Shown: positions 47,524 through 56,447, numbered from the stretch's first letter. The stretch: 64,000 nucleotides of DNA from Streptomyces sp. NBC_01197 (GCF_036010505.1 NZ_CP108569.1:496001-560000); one strand, 5' to 3'. Notes: generated by a model from the letters alone, not told the origin. Numbers and translations are program-made.

Positions 47524-48615
47524 ATGGCGCGGATGGGGCGGCCGAAGGCCGAGTTGACTCTGTCGGATGAGGAACGGGCCGCACTTGAGGAGTGGGTGCG
47601 GCGCCGTTCCACGCCGCAGGCGTGGGCATTGCGGTGCCGGATCATCCTGGCCTGCGCCGAAGGCACCTCCAACAAGGACGTGGCTACTCAACTCGGTTCC
47701 ACACCACAGGCGGTGGGCCGCTGGCGGGCCCGATTCGTGCAATACCGAATCGCAGGTCTGGGTGACATGCCACGTCCGGGTGGCCCCAGGACAGTGACGG
47801 ACGACCAGGTCGCCGCGGTCGTCACCAGGACGCTGGAATCCACCCCGAAGAACGCGACACACTGGTCGACGCGGTCGATGGCGAAAGAGATGGGTCTGTC
47901 TCAGTCGTCGGTGTCCCGGATCTGGCGGGCGTTCGGCCTGCAGCCACATCGCTCGGAGACCTTCAAACTGTCAACCGATCCGTACTTCGTCGACAAGGTC
48001 CACGACGTCGTCGGTCTCTACTTGGACCCGCCCGAACGGGCGTTGGTGTTCTGCGTGGATGAGAAGTCGCAGATCCAGGCCCTGGATCGGTCGCAGCCGG
48101 TGCTGCCGATGATGCCCGGTGTTCCCGAGCGGGCGACCCATGACTACGTCCGCGCCGGCACCACCACGCTGTTCGCCGCACTCGAGGTGGCCACCGGCAA
48201 GGTGATCAGCTCCCTGCACCGCAGGCACCGGGCCGAGGAATTCAAGAAGTTCCTAGTCAAGCTCGACAAAGAGGTGCCTGGCGACCTGGAAGTCCACCTC
48301 GTCTGTGACAACTACGCCACCCACAAGACACCCGCCATCAAGAAGTGGCTGCTGGCCCACCCCCGGTTCCACCTGCACTTCACACCAACCGGCTCGTCCT
48401 GGCTCAACCTCGTCGAGCGATGGTTCGCCGAACTCACCAACAAGCAGATACGGCGAGGCGTCCACAAATCCGTCCACGCCCTTGAGAAGGACATCCGCAA
48501 CTGGATCGCCACCTGGAACACCGACCCAAAGCCCTACATCTGGACGAAGACCGCAGACGAAATCCTCGAACGCCTCGCCAGCTATCTGAACAGAATTCCT
48601 GACTCAGAACACTAG
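47524..48615 (+). CDS. IS630-family transposase
   Basis: A 363-residue DDE transposase. N-terminal helix-turn-helix domains (about 10-140, including GTSNKDVATQLGSTPQAVGRW). Catalytic Asp179 (VFCVDEKSQIQ), Asp262 (LVCDNYATHK), Glu298 (NLVERWFAEL). The last five codons lie in the right terminal repeat, and the stop TAG is formed by the TA target duplication plus the host base G at 48615. TAGGCT (47512-47517), six bases before the ATG, may be a leaderless promoter -10. Confidence 0.96.
   Translation: MARMGRPKAELTLSDEERAALEEWVRRRSTPQAWALRCRIILACAEGTSNKDVATQLGSTPQAVGRWRARFVQYRIAGLGDMPRPGGPRTVTDDQVAAVVTRTLESTPKNATHWSTRSMAKEMGLSQSSVSRIWRAFGLQPHRSETFKLSTDPYFVDKVHDVVGLYLDPPERALVFCVDEKSQIQALDRSQPVLPMMPGVPERATHDYVRAGTTTLFAALEVATGKVISSLHRRHRAEEFKKFLVKLDKEVPGDLEVHLVCDNYATHKTPAIKKWLLAHPRFHLHFTPTGSSWLNLVERWFAELTNKQIRRGVHKSVHALEKDIRNWIATWNTDPKPYIWTKTADEILERLASYLNRIPDSEH
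48593..48612 (-). repeat. IS630 right terminal inverted repeat
   Basis: GAATTCCTGACTCAGAACAC, inverse of the left end with two mismatches; followed by target TA. Confidence 0.9.
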
Positions 48616-48633
48616 CGAGGGTTCGTCAACCTC

Positions 48634-48641
48634 TTGCGCTC
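48634..48641. promoter_or_regulatory. TTGCGCTC element upstream of the second GH87-like gene
   Basis: TTGCGCTC within TCGTCAACCTCTTGCGCTCT, 21 bases to the right of the IS630 copy. Same octamer as before lacI and the first GH87-like gene. Confidence 0.4.
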
Positions 48642-48752
48642 TCAACTGCCCGCCATTACGGTCCTGTTGCATTGCCGTCACATCGGCCTCAGTGGTACAC
48701 CCGCCCCCTCACATCTCCGCGGGCACGCCCCCCACTCGCACTCTCGCGACGA

Positions 48753-50684
48753 ATGGACCACAAGGTGCCAAAGACAAGGCGCAGGACCGAGCTAACAACT
48801 GAGCCGCCAGGCTCCGTTCAACAACCGCACCCCCTCACACCACTCGCCGGAGCGCACTCCCCGCGCCGCCTCAGTCGCCTGGGCCGATCCGGCGCCGGCG
48901 CCTTCGGCTCCGCGCTGCTGCTCGCAGGCACACTCGCCGTCCTCGCGGCGCAGCCCTCGCACGCCGCCCCCGCCCCCGTCACCCCGACCACCTCGACCTC
49001 CCCGGGCACCGTGACCGGCGGCAGCGGCGCGAGCCTGCCGTACTCCGAGGTGCAGGCGGAGGATGCGGACACCAACGGCACGCGGAGCGGGCCGAGTTAC
49101 CAGCAGGGACAGCTGGCCGACGAGGCCTCGTACCGCAAGGCGGTGACCCTCCAAGGCAGCGGCCAGTACGTGACATTCACGACGCCCGTCGACACGAATT
49201 CCATCGACGTCCGGTACAGCATCCCCGACACCTCTGACGGCTCTGCCTACACCGCCCCGCTCTCCCTCTCCATCGACGGCGCCGCGCAGGACGACCTCAG
49301 CCTCACCAACGCGTACAGCTGGTTCTACGGGAGCTACCCGTTCACCAACACGCCCGGCAGCAACCCTCACCACTTCTTCGACGAGACGCACCGGCTGCTG
49401 CCGAAGACGTATCCGAAGGGCACCACGTTCAAGCTGGAGGTGCCCTCGTCGGGCGCGGCCCCCTCGTACACCATCGACTTCGCCGACTTCGAGCAGGTCG
49501 CCGCGGCGCAGTCGCAGCCGTCCGGCTCGGTGTCGGTGACCGACAGGGGCGCGGACCCGAGCGGCAAGAACGACTCGACCGCTGCCTTCAACGCGGCGAT
49601 CAGTGCCGCCGGCTCGGGCGGCACCGTATGGGTCCCGCAGGGCACCTTCAAGGTTCCCGGGCACATCGCCGTGAACGACGTGACGGTCGCGGGCGCCGGC
49701 ATGTGGTACTCGACCGTCACGGGCGCGGCCCCCGGCTTCTACGGAAATGCGGCGCCGAACCCGAGCGCCGGCGTACACCTCAAAGACTTCGCGATCTCCG
49801 GCGACGTACAGGAACGCGACGACACCGCCCAGGTCAACGGCATCGGCGGCGCCATGAGCAACTCCTCCGTGAACGACGTGTGGATCGAGCACGAGAAGGT
49901 CGGCGCCTGGATGGACGGGCCGATGGACGGCCTGACGTTCAGCGGTCTGCGCATCCGTGACACGACGGCCGACGGCATCAACTTCCATGGGGGCGTCACC
50001 CGGTCGAAGGTCACCGGCAGCGACATCCGCAACACCGGCGACGACGGTATCGCCACCTGGGCGGACTCCGGCATCGGTGCGGACGCGAACGACACGGTCT
50101 CCGACAACACCGTCCAGCTGCAGATGCTCGCCAACGGCATCGCGATCTACGGCGGCCACGACAACACCGTCTCGGGAAATCTGGTGCGGGACACCGGCAT
50201 CACCCAGGGCGGCGGGATTCACGTCGGGCAGCGCTTCACGTCGACGCCCATCGGCACAACGACGATCTCCGACAACACGATCGTCCGGTCCGGCAGCCTC
50301 GACCCGAACTGGAACTTCGGCGTCGGGGCTCTGTGGTTCGACGGCAGCCAGGGAGCGATCACCGGCCAGGTCGACGTGTCGGACACGCTGATCCAGCAGA
50401 GCCCGTACGAGGCCGTGCAGTGGGTCGAGGGCACCATCAGCGGCGTCTCCCTCAAGGACGTGACGATCGCGGGCACCGGCACGTTCGCGCTGCAGGAACA
50501 GACCGGCGGAGCAGCGTCGTTCACCAACGTCACGGCCACCGGCGCGGGCGGGCCCGCCCCCGTCTACAACTGCGAGGGCGGCAACTTCAAGGTCACCGAC
50601 GGCGGCGGCAACTCAGGGATCGACCAGGCCCCGTACTGTGGCGCTATGCCCGACCCGGTCTACCCGAGTGCCTCGTCCCATTGA
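48753..50684 (+). CDS. Secreted beta-helix enzyme, GH87 mycodextranase-like
   Basis: A 643-residue exported protein. Long basic N-region then a signal helix (GAFGSALLLAGTLAVLAAQPSHAAPAP, about residues 47-73); a CBM6-like module (about 90-250) that parallels the one in the divergent protein (YSEVQAEDADTNG ... LADEASYRKAVTL); then a right-handed parallel beta-helix starting VSVTDRGADPSGKNDSTAAF. The TTADGINFHGG and IRNTGDDGIATW segments carry the candidate catalytic Asp residues. Lacks the FN3, discoidin and CARDB domains of its neighbour. ATG 48753 is chosen, but the start is uncertain because no clear ribosome site is visible. Confidence 0.7.
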   Translation: MDHKVPKTRRRTELTTEPPGSVQQPHPLTPLAGAHSPRRLSRLGRSGAGAFGSALLLAGTLAVLAAQPSHAAPAPVTPTTSTSPGTVTGGSGASLPYSEVQAEDADTNGTRSGPSYQQGQLADEASYRKAVTLQGSGQYVTFTTPVDTNSIDVRYSIPDTSDGSAYTAPLSLSIDGAAQDDLSLTNAYSWFYGSYPFTNTPGSNPHHFFDETHRLLPKTYPKGTTFKLEVPSSGAAPSYTIDFADFEQVAAAQSQPSGSVSVTDRGADPSGKNDSTAAFNAAISAAGSGGTVWVPQGTFKVPGHIAVNDVTVAGAGMWYSTVTGAAPGFYGNAAPNPSAGVHLKDFAISGDVQERDDTAQVNGIGGAMSNSSVNDVWIEHEKVGAWMDGPMDGLTFSGLRIRDTTADGINFHGGVTRSKVTGSDIRNTGDDGIATWADSGIGADANDTVSDNTVQLQMLANGIAIYGGHDNTVSGNLVRDTGITQGGGIHVGQRFTSTPIGTTTISDNTIVRSGSLDPNWNFGVGALWFDGSQGAITGQVDVSDTLIQQSPYEAVQWVEGTISGVSLKDVTIAGTGTFALQEQTGGAASFTNVTATGAGGPAPVYNCEGGNFKVTDGGGNSGIDQAPYCGAMPDPVYPSASSH

Positions 50685-50881
50685 CACCGGGCTTCCCGTA
50701 ACAGCCGCAGCGCTCGCCATCCGGCTACGAACATGACCGGCCTGACAAGTCCTGGGCGAATCCGGGGTTTCCGGCCACGTGGGGCATCCGGCACGGTTCA
50801 ATGCTCCCTGGAGCGTCTGACGGCGCGCCTGCCGACGTGTCGGAGAACTGCCCGGCCGAGAGACGAAAGAGGCGAGACGGG

Positions 50882-51367
50882 ATGCGTCCCGAGAGCACCA
50901 GCGGGACCAGTGGTGACGAACTGCTGGTCCCGATGGACTGGATGTACGCCGAGTACATCGCGGATGAACTGTTGCGGACCGGCGATCTCATGCCGCGGAC
51001 GACGATCGAGTACCAGGCGGGACGGGACGCGCTGGCGCTGACCGTCTTCCTCTCCGACGGCCCGGTCGGCGGGGCGCGGGTGGTGGCGCGGCTCGACGAA
51101 TGGCTGTCGCTCACCGCGTACGACGCCCGCTGGCGGGAGTGGGTGTGCGGCCGCATCGCGGAGCTGGTGGCTGCGGGCGGGCAGGGGCCCGACCTGCCAC
51201 TGGCCCTGGCGGCCTGGCGGTGGCTGGAGGACACCGAACTGTTCGCGGCCGACCTCGACGCGGTCACGCCGGGAGCGGTGCCGGGCAGGGACGACGAGCC
51301 CCGGGTGTGGACCCCGGCCTGGCAGCTGGGGCTGCCGCTGGGCCATCTGGCGATCCATCTGTTCTGA
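50882..51367 (+). CDS. Hypothetical protein
   Basis: A 161-residue soluble protein that I do not recognise. Acidic, Trp-rich and leucine-rich (VPMDWMYAEYIADELLRTGDL, EWLSLTAYDARWREWVCGRIAEL, PLALAAWRWLEDTELFAADLDAV), with no signal peptide or membrane helix. Good third-position GC and AAAGAGG upstream of ATG 50882 support coding. Downstream of a GH87-like gene but separated by about 200 bases. Confidence 0.65.
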   Translation: MRPESTSGTSGDELLVPMDWMYAEYIADELLRTGDLMPRTTIEYQAGRDALALTVFLSDGPVGGARVVARLDEWLSLTAYDARWREWVCGRIAELVAAGGQGPDLPLALAAWRWLEDTELFAADLDAVTPGAVPGRDDEPRVWTPAWQLGLPLGHLAIHLF

Positions 51368-51403
51368 GGGGCTCGCCCCTGGCGGCCGACCCGCTCTTCA
51401 ACG

Positions 51404-52591
51404 TCAGGGCTCGACCAGCACGCACCGGGTGCCGGAGTAGATCGTCGGCATGCAGCGGTTGCAGTGGATGCACAGCGACTTCGTCGCCCGGTCCTGTTCG
51501 ATACGCCGGATCAGGTCCGGCTCGCGCAGCAACGCCCGGCCCATCGCCACGAACTCGAAGCCCTCGGCCATGGCCAGGTCCATGGTGTCCCGGGTGGTGA
51601 TGCCACCGAGCAGGATCAGTGGGAGTTCCAGCGTGGCTCGGAACTGCCGCGCCGACTCCAGCAGAAACGCCTCCCGGTACGGATAGCCGACGAGGAACTT
51701 CTTCCCGATGAGCCGCACGCCGAGCCGCTGCGGCTGCGGGAACGCCGCGGCGAACTCGGGGATCGGCGCCTCGCCGCGGAAGAGGTACATCGGGTTCAGC
51801 AGCGAGCTGCCCGCGGTCAGCTCCAACGCGTCGAGTGTGCCGTCCTCCTGAAGCCACTCGGCGACCTGGAGGCTCTCGTCCAGCCAGAAACCGCCGGGCA
51901 CCCCGTCGTCCATGTTGAGCTTGGCGATGATCGCGATGCGGTCGCCGACCACCTCGCGCACCGCGCGGGCCACGCCGCGGGCGACCCTCGCCCGGTTGGC
52001 GAGGCTGCCGCCGTACCTGTCCCGGCGCTTGTTGATCTTCGGGCTCAGGAACGAGCTGGCGAAGTAGTTGTGTCCGAGGTGGATCTCCACTGCGTCGAAG
52101 CCCGACTCGACGGCGATCCGTGCTGCCTCGCCGTGCGCGCGTGTGATCCGCGCGATGTCCGCCTCGGTCGCGGCCCTCGCCATCCTCATGCTGACGGGGT
52201 TGAACAGGCGTCCGGGTGCGAGCGCGGGACGTCTGTTGGATTTCGCGTCCGCTACCGGGCCTGCGTGGCCGATCTGGGCCGAGACTGCCGCGCCCTCGGC
52301 GTGCACGGCGTCGGTCAGGCGCCGCAGGCCCGGTATCGCCTCGGGGCGCATCCAGATCTGGCGGCGCTCGGTGCGCCCCTCCGGCGCGACCGCCAGGTAC
52401 GCGACGGTGGTCATCCCCACCCCACCCGCGGCGGGCCGCCGGTGGTATTCGATGAGCCGGTCGCTGACGAGGGCGTCGGGTGTGGCGCCCTCGAACGTCG
52501 CGGCCTTGATGACGCGGTTGCGCAGGGTGAGCGGGCCGAGCCTCGCCGGGGCGAGGACATCAGGGTTGTCACGGGATGTCGGGACAGTCAT
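51404..52591 (-). CDS. NADH:flavin oxidoreductase, Old Yellow Enzyme family
   Basis: A 395-residue FMN TIM-barrel enzyme. LGPLTLRNRVIKAATFEG, SAQIGHAGPVADAKSN, DAVEIHLGHNYFASSFLSPKINKRRDRYGGSLANRAR and FVAMGRALLREPDLIRRIEQD are family motifs. A C-terminal CIHCNRCMPTIYSGTRC is typical of the Fe-S subgroup related to 2,4-dienoyl-CoA reductase, but the extra FAD/NAD domain of that enzyme is absent. Three bases downstream of the TetR gene, so probably under its control. Confidence 0.9.
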   Translation of the reverse strand: MTVPTSRDNPDVLAPARLGPLTLRNRVIKAATFEGATPDALVSDRLIEYHRRPAAGGVGMTTVAYLAVAPEGRTERRQIWMRPEAIPGLRRLTDAVHAEGAAVSAQIGHAGPVADAKSNRRPALAPGRLFNPVSMRMARAATEADIARITRAHGEAARIAVESGFDAVEIHLGHNYFASSFLSPKINKRRDRYGGSLANRARVARGVARAVREVVGDRIAIIAKLNMDDGVPGGFWLDESLQVAEWLQEDGTLDALELTAGSSLLNPMYLFRGEAPIPEFAAAFPQPQRLGVRLIGKKFLVGYPYREAFLLESARQFRATLELPLILLGGITTRDTMDLAMAEGFEFVAMGRALLREPDLIRRIEQDRATKSLCIHCNRCMPTIYSGTRCVLVEP

Positions 52592-52594
52592 GAG

Positions 52595-53242
52595 TCATCC
52601 TTCGTACGCTTGCGTGGAAGGGGCGTCGGGCGCGGAAGGGGCGTCTTGCGTGGCAGGGGCGTTGAGGCCCGCCGTGACGAAGGCGATCACCGTGGCGGAC
52701 GACGGGACCGGGATCGCGCCGAGCCTGCCGGCGGCGGCCGAGGGTTCCCCGTACAGCTGGAGCAGCAGGTCGAAGGCCAGGCACCAGCGGTCCTGAACCT
52801 CCTGCGCCGACAGGTCCGGGCGGGCGGCGGCCAGCAGCTCGCACCAGGGATCGTGGCGGAACCACGGCTCGTCCCAGCGCAGGTCGCGGTTGCGGAACAC
52901 CACGCGGGCCAGCAGGTGCAGCAGCATGCGTCCACCGGGGCCGGCCGCGAGCTCGTCCAGGGGCCGGACGACCACGTCGACGATTTCGGCCACACCGGGG
53001 GTCCAGCCGGTGTGCCGACGCCGCGTCAGCCCGGCCAGGCGGTCCGCCCAGAGCGGGCCCAGCCGGCTCTGCAGCAGGGCCACGACCAAGCCCTCCTTGG
53101 AGCCGAAGTGGTAGTGGACCGCGGCCGGGTTCATCCCCGCCGCGGCGTTGACGGCACGCGCCGAGACACGCTCATAGCCGTGTTCGAGGAAGAGCCGCTC
53201 GGCCGCGTCGAGCAGTCGGGTCCGGGTCGCGTCGGTGGCCAT
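52595..53242 (-). CDS. TetR-family repressor
   Basis: A 215-residue regulator. N-terminal helix-turn-helix: RTRLLDAAERLFLEHGYERVSARAVNAAAGMNPAAVHYHFGSKEGLVVALL. The C-terminal ligand domain ends with an Ala/Pro-rich tail. In an operon with the downstream OYE gene and preceded by a perfect palindrome. Confidence 0.93.
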   Translation of the reverse strand: MATDATRTRLLDAAERLFLEHGYERVSARAVNAAAGMNPAAVHYHFGSKEGLVVALLQSRLGPLWADRLAGLTRRRHTGWTPGVAEIVDVVVRPLDELAAGPGGRMLLHLLARVVFRNRDLRWDEPWFRHDPWCELLAAARPDLSAQEVQDRWCLAFDLLLQLYGEPSAAAGRLGAIPVPSSATVIAFVTAGLNAPATQDAPSAPDAPSTQAYEG

Positions 53243-53271
53243 GGCACGACATCAGAGCACAGCGCACCACA

Positions 53272-53294
53272 CTTTTCAATCACTGATTGAAAAG
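53272..53294. promoter_or_regulatory. Perfect TetR-type operator
   Basis: CTTTTCAATCA, a central C, then TGATTGAAAAG: 11-bp perfect arms. It starts 30 bases upstream of the tetR ATG, placed for autorepression of tetR-OYE. Confidence 0.85.
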
Positions 53295-53346
53295 AACCCG
53301 CGTCCCGCTCTCCGCCCACAAGCCCGCTGCCGGGACTCCCAGTGGG

Positions 53347-54534
53347 TCATGAACCGTGCACGCCCGCACGGTATTTCGGGATGCGCAGGGTCACCTTCAT
53401 GCCCGCGCCGGGCGCCGTCTCGATCACCAGTCCGTACTCGTCCCCGTACACCTGGCGCAGCCGTTCGTCCACGTTCAGCAGCCCGACGCCGGACGAGGTC
53501 CCGGCCTCACCGCGCAGAATCCGGCGCAGCCGGTCCGGTTCCATACCGACGCCGTTGTCCTCGACCACCACCTCGGCCTCAGCGCCCGCGTCGAGCGCGC
53601 TGATGGTGACGCGGCTCCGTCCCGCCTCCCCCTCGATCCCGTGCTTGACGGCGTTCTCGACGAGCGGCTGCAGACAGAGGAACGGCAGCGCCACGGGCAG
53701 GACCTCCGGCGCGACCTGGAGCGTCACACCCAGCCGGTCGCCGAACCGGGCCCGCACCAGCGCCAGGTACTGGTCGATGGAGTGCAGCTCGTCGGCGAGT
53801 GTGGTGAAGTCCCCGTGGCTACGGAAGGAGTAGCGGGTGAAGTCGGCGAACTCAAGCAGCAGTTCGCGTGCCCGCTCGGGGTCGGTGCGGACGAACGAGG
53901 CGATGGCCGCGAGGGAGTTGAAGATGAAGTGCGGGGAGATCTGCGCCCGCAGCGCCTTGATCTCGGCTTCGATCAACTGCGTACGGGAGCGGTCGAGTTC
54001 GGCGAGCTCCAGCTGCACGGAGACCCAGCGGGCCACCTCCCCGGCCGCCCGGGCCAGCACGGCCGACTCACGCGGCGCATAGGCGACGAGCGCGCCGAGC
54101 ACCCGGCCGTCGACGGTCAGCGGAACGGCCACCGCCCAGCGCAGCGGGCAGTCCAGATCGTCGCAGGCAGTGCTGAAGGCCTGGTCCCTGCCGGTCTCCA
54201 GCAGGGCGCCCAGCTGGTCCATGGCCGGGGCGCGGTGGTGTTCCCCGATGCCGTCCCAGGCGAGGACGCGCTCGCCGTCGGTGAGGCAGAGCGCGTCGGT
54301 GCCGAGCAGGGAGCGCAGCCGGCGTGCGGCCTTGCGGGCGCTCTCCCCGGTGAGCCCGGCCCGCAGCGGCGGCGCGGCGAGCGACGCGGCGTGCAGCGTC
54401 TCGAACGTCGCGTGCTCGACCGGCGTTCCGACGCCGCTGCCACGAGCGGGGCGGGTGTGCCTGCCGAGCAGGAACCCGCCGGCCGCCAGCAGCGGCCCGA
54501 GCACGATCAGCGCGGCCAGTGCGGCCCCGCTCAC
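53347..54534 (-). CDS. LytS-type sensor histidine kinase
   Basis: A 395-residue kinase. One N-terminal helix (residues 1-24), a GAF-like sensor (about 40-175), then the His_kinase domain with phosphoacceptor His202 in AQISPHFIFNSLAAIASFV and an HATPase domain (LCLQPLVENAVKHGIEG, EVVVEDNGVGM, GVGLLNVDERL). GTG start overlaps the symporter stop (GTGA). Partner of the LytTR regulator encoded at the head of the operon. Confidence 0.92.
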   Translation of the reverse strand: MSGAALAALIVLGPLLAAGGFLLGRHTRPARGSGVGTPVEHATFETLHAASLAAPPLRAGLTGESARKAARRLRSLLGTDALCLTDGERVLAWDGIGEHHRAPAMDQLGALLETGRDQAFSTACDDLDCPLRWAVAVPLTVDGRVLGALVAYAPRESAVLARAAGEVARWVSVQLELAELDRSRTQLIEAEIKALRAQISPHFIFNSLAAIASFVRTDPERARELLLEFADFTRYSFRSHGDFTTLADELHSIDQYLALVRARFGDRLGVTLQVAPEVLPVALPFLCLQPLVENAVKHGIEGEAGRSRVTISALDAGAEAEVVVEDNGVGMEPDRLRRILRGEAGTSSGVGLLNVDERLRQVYGDEYGLVIETAPGAGMKVTLRIPKYRAGVHGS

Positions 54535-56021
54535 CGGCCGCCGCCCGGGGGCGCGGCCAGCGCTTCCGGCAGGTGGAAGCGGGCCATGGCGGCGCTTGTG
54601 CCCGGCGGGATGCGGCCCGGGGTGGCCAGCGACACCAGGATCATCGCGAGGAAGCCCACCGGCACTGACCACACGGCGGGCCAGGCGAGCAGGGTCTGCG
54701 CCCAGCCGGGCCGCAGGCCCCCGCCCATCGTGACCGAGACGGCGATCAGCGCGGAGCCGCCGCCGAGCAGCAGTCCCGCGACGGCGCCGGGCGGGGTGAG
54801 ACGGCGCCACCAGATGCCCAGAACCAGGAGAGGGCAGAAGGAGGAGGCGGACACGGCGAAGGCCATCCCGACGGCGTCGGCGACCGGGACGCCGCTGACC
54901 AGCAGGGCGGCGCCGAGCGGTATGCCCATGGCCAGCAGTGTGGCGAGGCGGAAGTGCCGTACACCGCGGGCCCCCTGGGTGAGGACCCCGGCGACCGCCA
55001 TGGTCAGCCCGGAGGCCGTGGAGAGGAACGCGGCGAAGGCACCGCCCGCGACGAGCGCGCCGAGCAGGGCGCCGCCGGTGCCGCCGATCATCCGGCCCGG
55101 CAGCAGAAGCACGGCCGCGTCGGCGTCACCACTGAGGGACAGCTCCGACGCGTACAGCCGTCCCAGCGCCCCGTACACCGGCGGGAGCAGATAGAAGGCG
55201 CCGATCAGTGCGAGGACCACGACGGTGGTGCGGCGGGCGGTGCGGCCGTCCGGGCTGGTGTAGAAGCGGACGACGACATGAGGCAGTCCCATGGTGCCGA
55301 GGAAGGTCGCGACGATCAGTCCGTAGGTCGCGTACAGCGGATGGCCGCCCCGGTCGAAGCCTGCGGCGACGGCCAGTCGGTGGCCGGCGGACGGCACCCG
55401 GGGACGTCCGTCGCCCTGCCAGGCGAGGATCAGGAAGAGCGCGGGGACCAGCAGGGCGGTGAGCTTGAGCCAGTACTGGAACGCCTGGACGAAGGTGATG
55501 CTGCGCATTCCGCCCGCGGCGACCGAGATCACGACGACCGCGGCGACGATCACCGGGCCCAGCCAGCCGGGCGCGCCGGTGAGGATCTCCAGCGTAAGCC
55601 CGGCGCCCTGGAGCTGGGGCACCAGATAGAGCCACCCCGCTCCGGTGACGAGAGCCCCGACCAGGCCGCGGACCTGCCGTGACTCAAGCCGTCCTTCGGC
55701 GAAGTCGGGCAGGGTGTAGGCACCGGAGCGGCGCAGGGGTGCGGCGATGAGCACCAGCAGGACCAGATATCCGGCGGTGTAGCCGACCGGGTACCAGAGC
55801 ATGTCGGGGCCGTGGACGAGGACGAGTCCGGCGATTCCGAGGAACGAGGCGGCGGAGAGGTACTCACCGCTGATCGCCGCGGCGTTGAGCCGTGGCCCCA
55901 CGGTGCGCGACGCCACGTAGAAGTCGGAGGTCGTACGGGAGATCCGCAGCCCGAAGCCTCCGACGAGGACGGTGGCGAGAACGACGGCGGCCACCGCCAC
56001 CACGGCGTACGCCCGGCTCAC
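54531..56021 (-). CDS. Sodium:solute symporter (SSS family, acetate/monocarboxylate-like)
   Basis: A 496-residue transporter with about 13 membrane helices. TSDFYVASRTVGPRLNAAAISGEYLSAASFLGIAGLV and FLGTMGLPHVVVRFYTSPDG are close to ActP/MctC-type carboxylate symporters. Pairing with a DUF485 gene supports that subfamily. GTG start overlaps the DUF485 stop. Confidence 0.9.
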   Translation of the reverse strand: MSRAYAVVAVAAVVLATVLVGGFGLRISRTTSDFYVASRTVGPRLNAAAISGEYLSAASFLGIAGLVLVHGPDMLWYPVGYTAGYLVLLVLIAAPLRRSGAYTLPDFAEGRLESRQVRGLVGALVTGAGWLYLVPQLQGAGLTLEILTGAPGWLGPVIVAAVVVISVAAGGMRSITFVQAFQYWLKLTALLVPALFLILAWQGDGRPRVPSAGHRLAVAAGFDRGGHPLYATYGLIVATFLGTMGLPHVVVRFYTSPDGRTARRTTVVVLALIGAFYLLPPVYGALGRLYASELSLSGDADAAVLLLPGRMIGGTGGALLGALVAGGAFAAFLSTASGLTMAVAGVLTQGARGVRHFRLATLLAMGIPLGAALLVSGVPVADAVGMAFAVSASSFCPLLVLGIWWRRLTPPGAVAGLLLGGGSALIAVSVTMGGGLRPGWAQTLLAWPAVWSVPVGFLAMILVSLATPGRIPPGTSAAMARFHLPEALAAPPGGGR

Positions 56022-56380
56022 CGCGCGGGGCGGCCTTCGACGAGACGGGCGAAGTCCTGTTCGTTGCGCTCGGCCCGGCGGACGTACCACCAGGCGACGG
56101 CCACAAGCAGCGGATAGGCGCAGAGGCCCAGGACGACCCAGACGGCCAGCTCGCTGCGGAGCGCCGTGAAGGCGAGCGGCAGGGTCCCTGCCAGGACCGC
56201 GACGAGGGCGAAGGCGCCGAGTCCGGCACGGAGTTGACCCCGCATCAGGGAGTGTACGTAGGCGTCGCCGAGCGCAGTCTGTTCGTCGATCTCCGACTGC
56301 GCCAGGTAGCGGGGCAGTGGCCGCACCCGCCTGGGCTCGCCCGTCACGGTCTCGCGGCGGGGTAGCGGCTCTGGGGACAT
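56018..56380 (-). CDS. DUF485 membrane protein (symporter companion)
   Basis: A 120-residue protein with two helices (FALVAVLAGTLPLAFTAL; AVWVVLGLCAYPLLVAVAWWYV), similar to YjcH that accompanies ActP. A 50-residue polar N-terminus precedes them. TACACT (56388-56393) sits seven bases before the ATG, as in front of the response regulator. Confidence 0.8.
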   Translation of the reverse strand: MSPEPLPRRETVTGEPRRVRPLPRYLAQSEIDEQTALGDAYVHSLMRGQLRAGLGAFALVAVLAGTLPLAFTALRSELAVWVVLGLCAYPLLVAVAWWYVRRAERNEQDFARLVEGRPAR

Positions 56381-56447
56381 GGCGCGGAGTGTACGCAGGG
56401 CGGCGGGCCGCCGGGAGGGAAACGGAGAAGGACCATCCGTGCGAGGG

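Larger units (their letters stand above)
47480..48612 (+). mobile_element. IS630-family insertion sequence (1133 bp)
   Basis: Bounded by TA (47478-47479 and 48613-48614), the expected IS630 target duplication. The left terminal repeat GTGTACCGAGTCAGGAATTC (47480-47499) matches the inverted right end (48593-48612) at 18 of 20 positions. One transposase gene. It lies in the promoter region between two divergent GH87-like genes. The intact ends and frame suggest recent or active transposition. Confidence 0.93.

Noticed and set aside
51464..53290. 608-codon plus-strand frame opposite the OYE and tetR genes
   Set aside because: Antisense shadow spanning two clear minus-strand genes.
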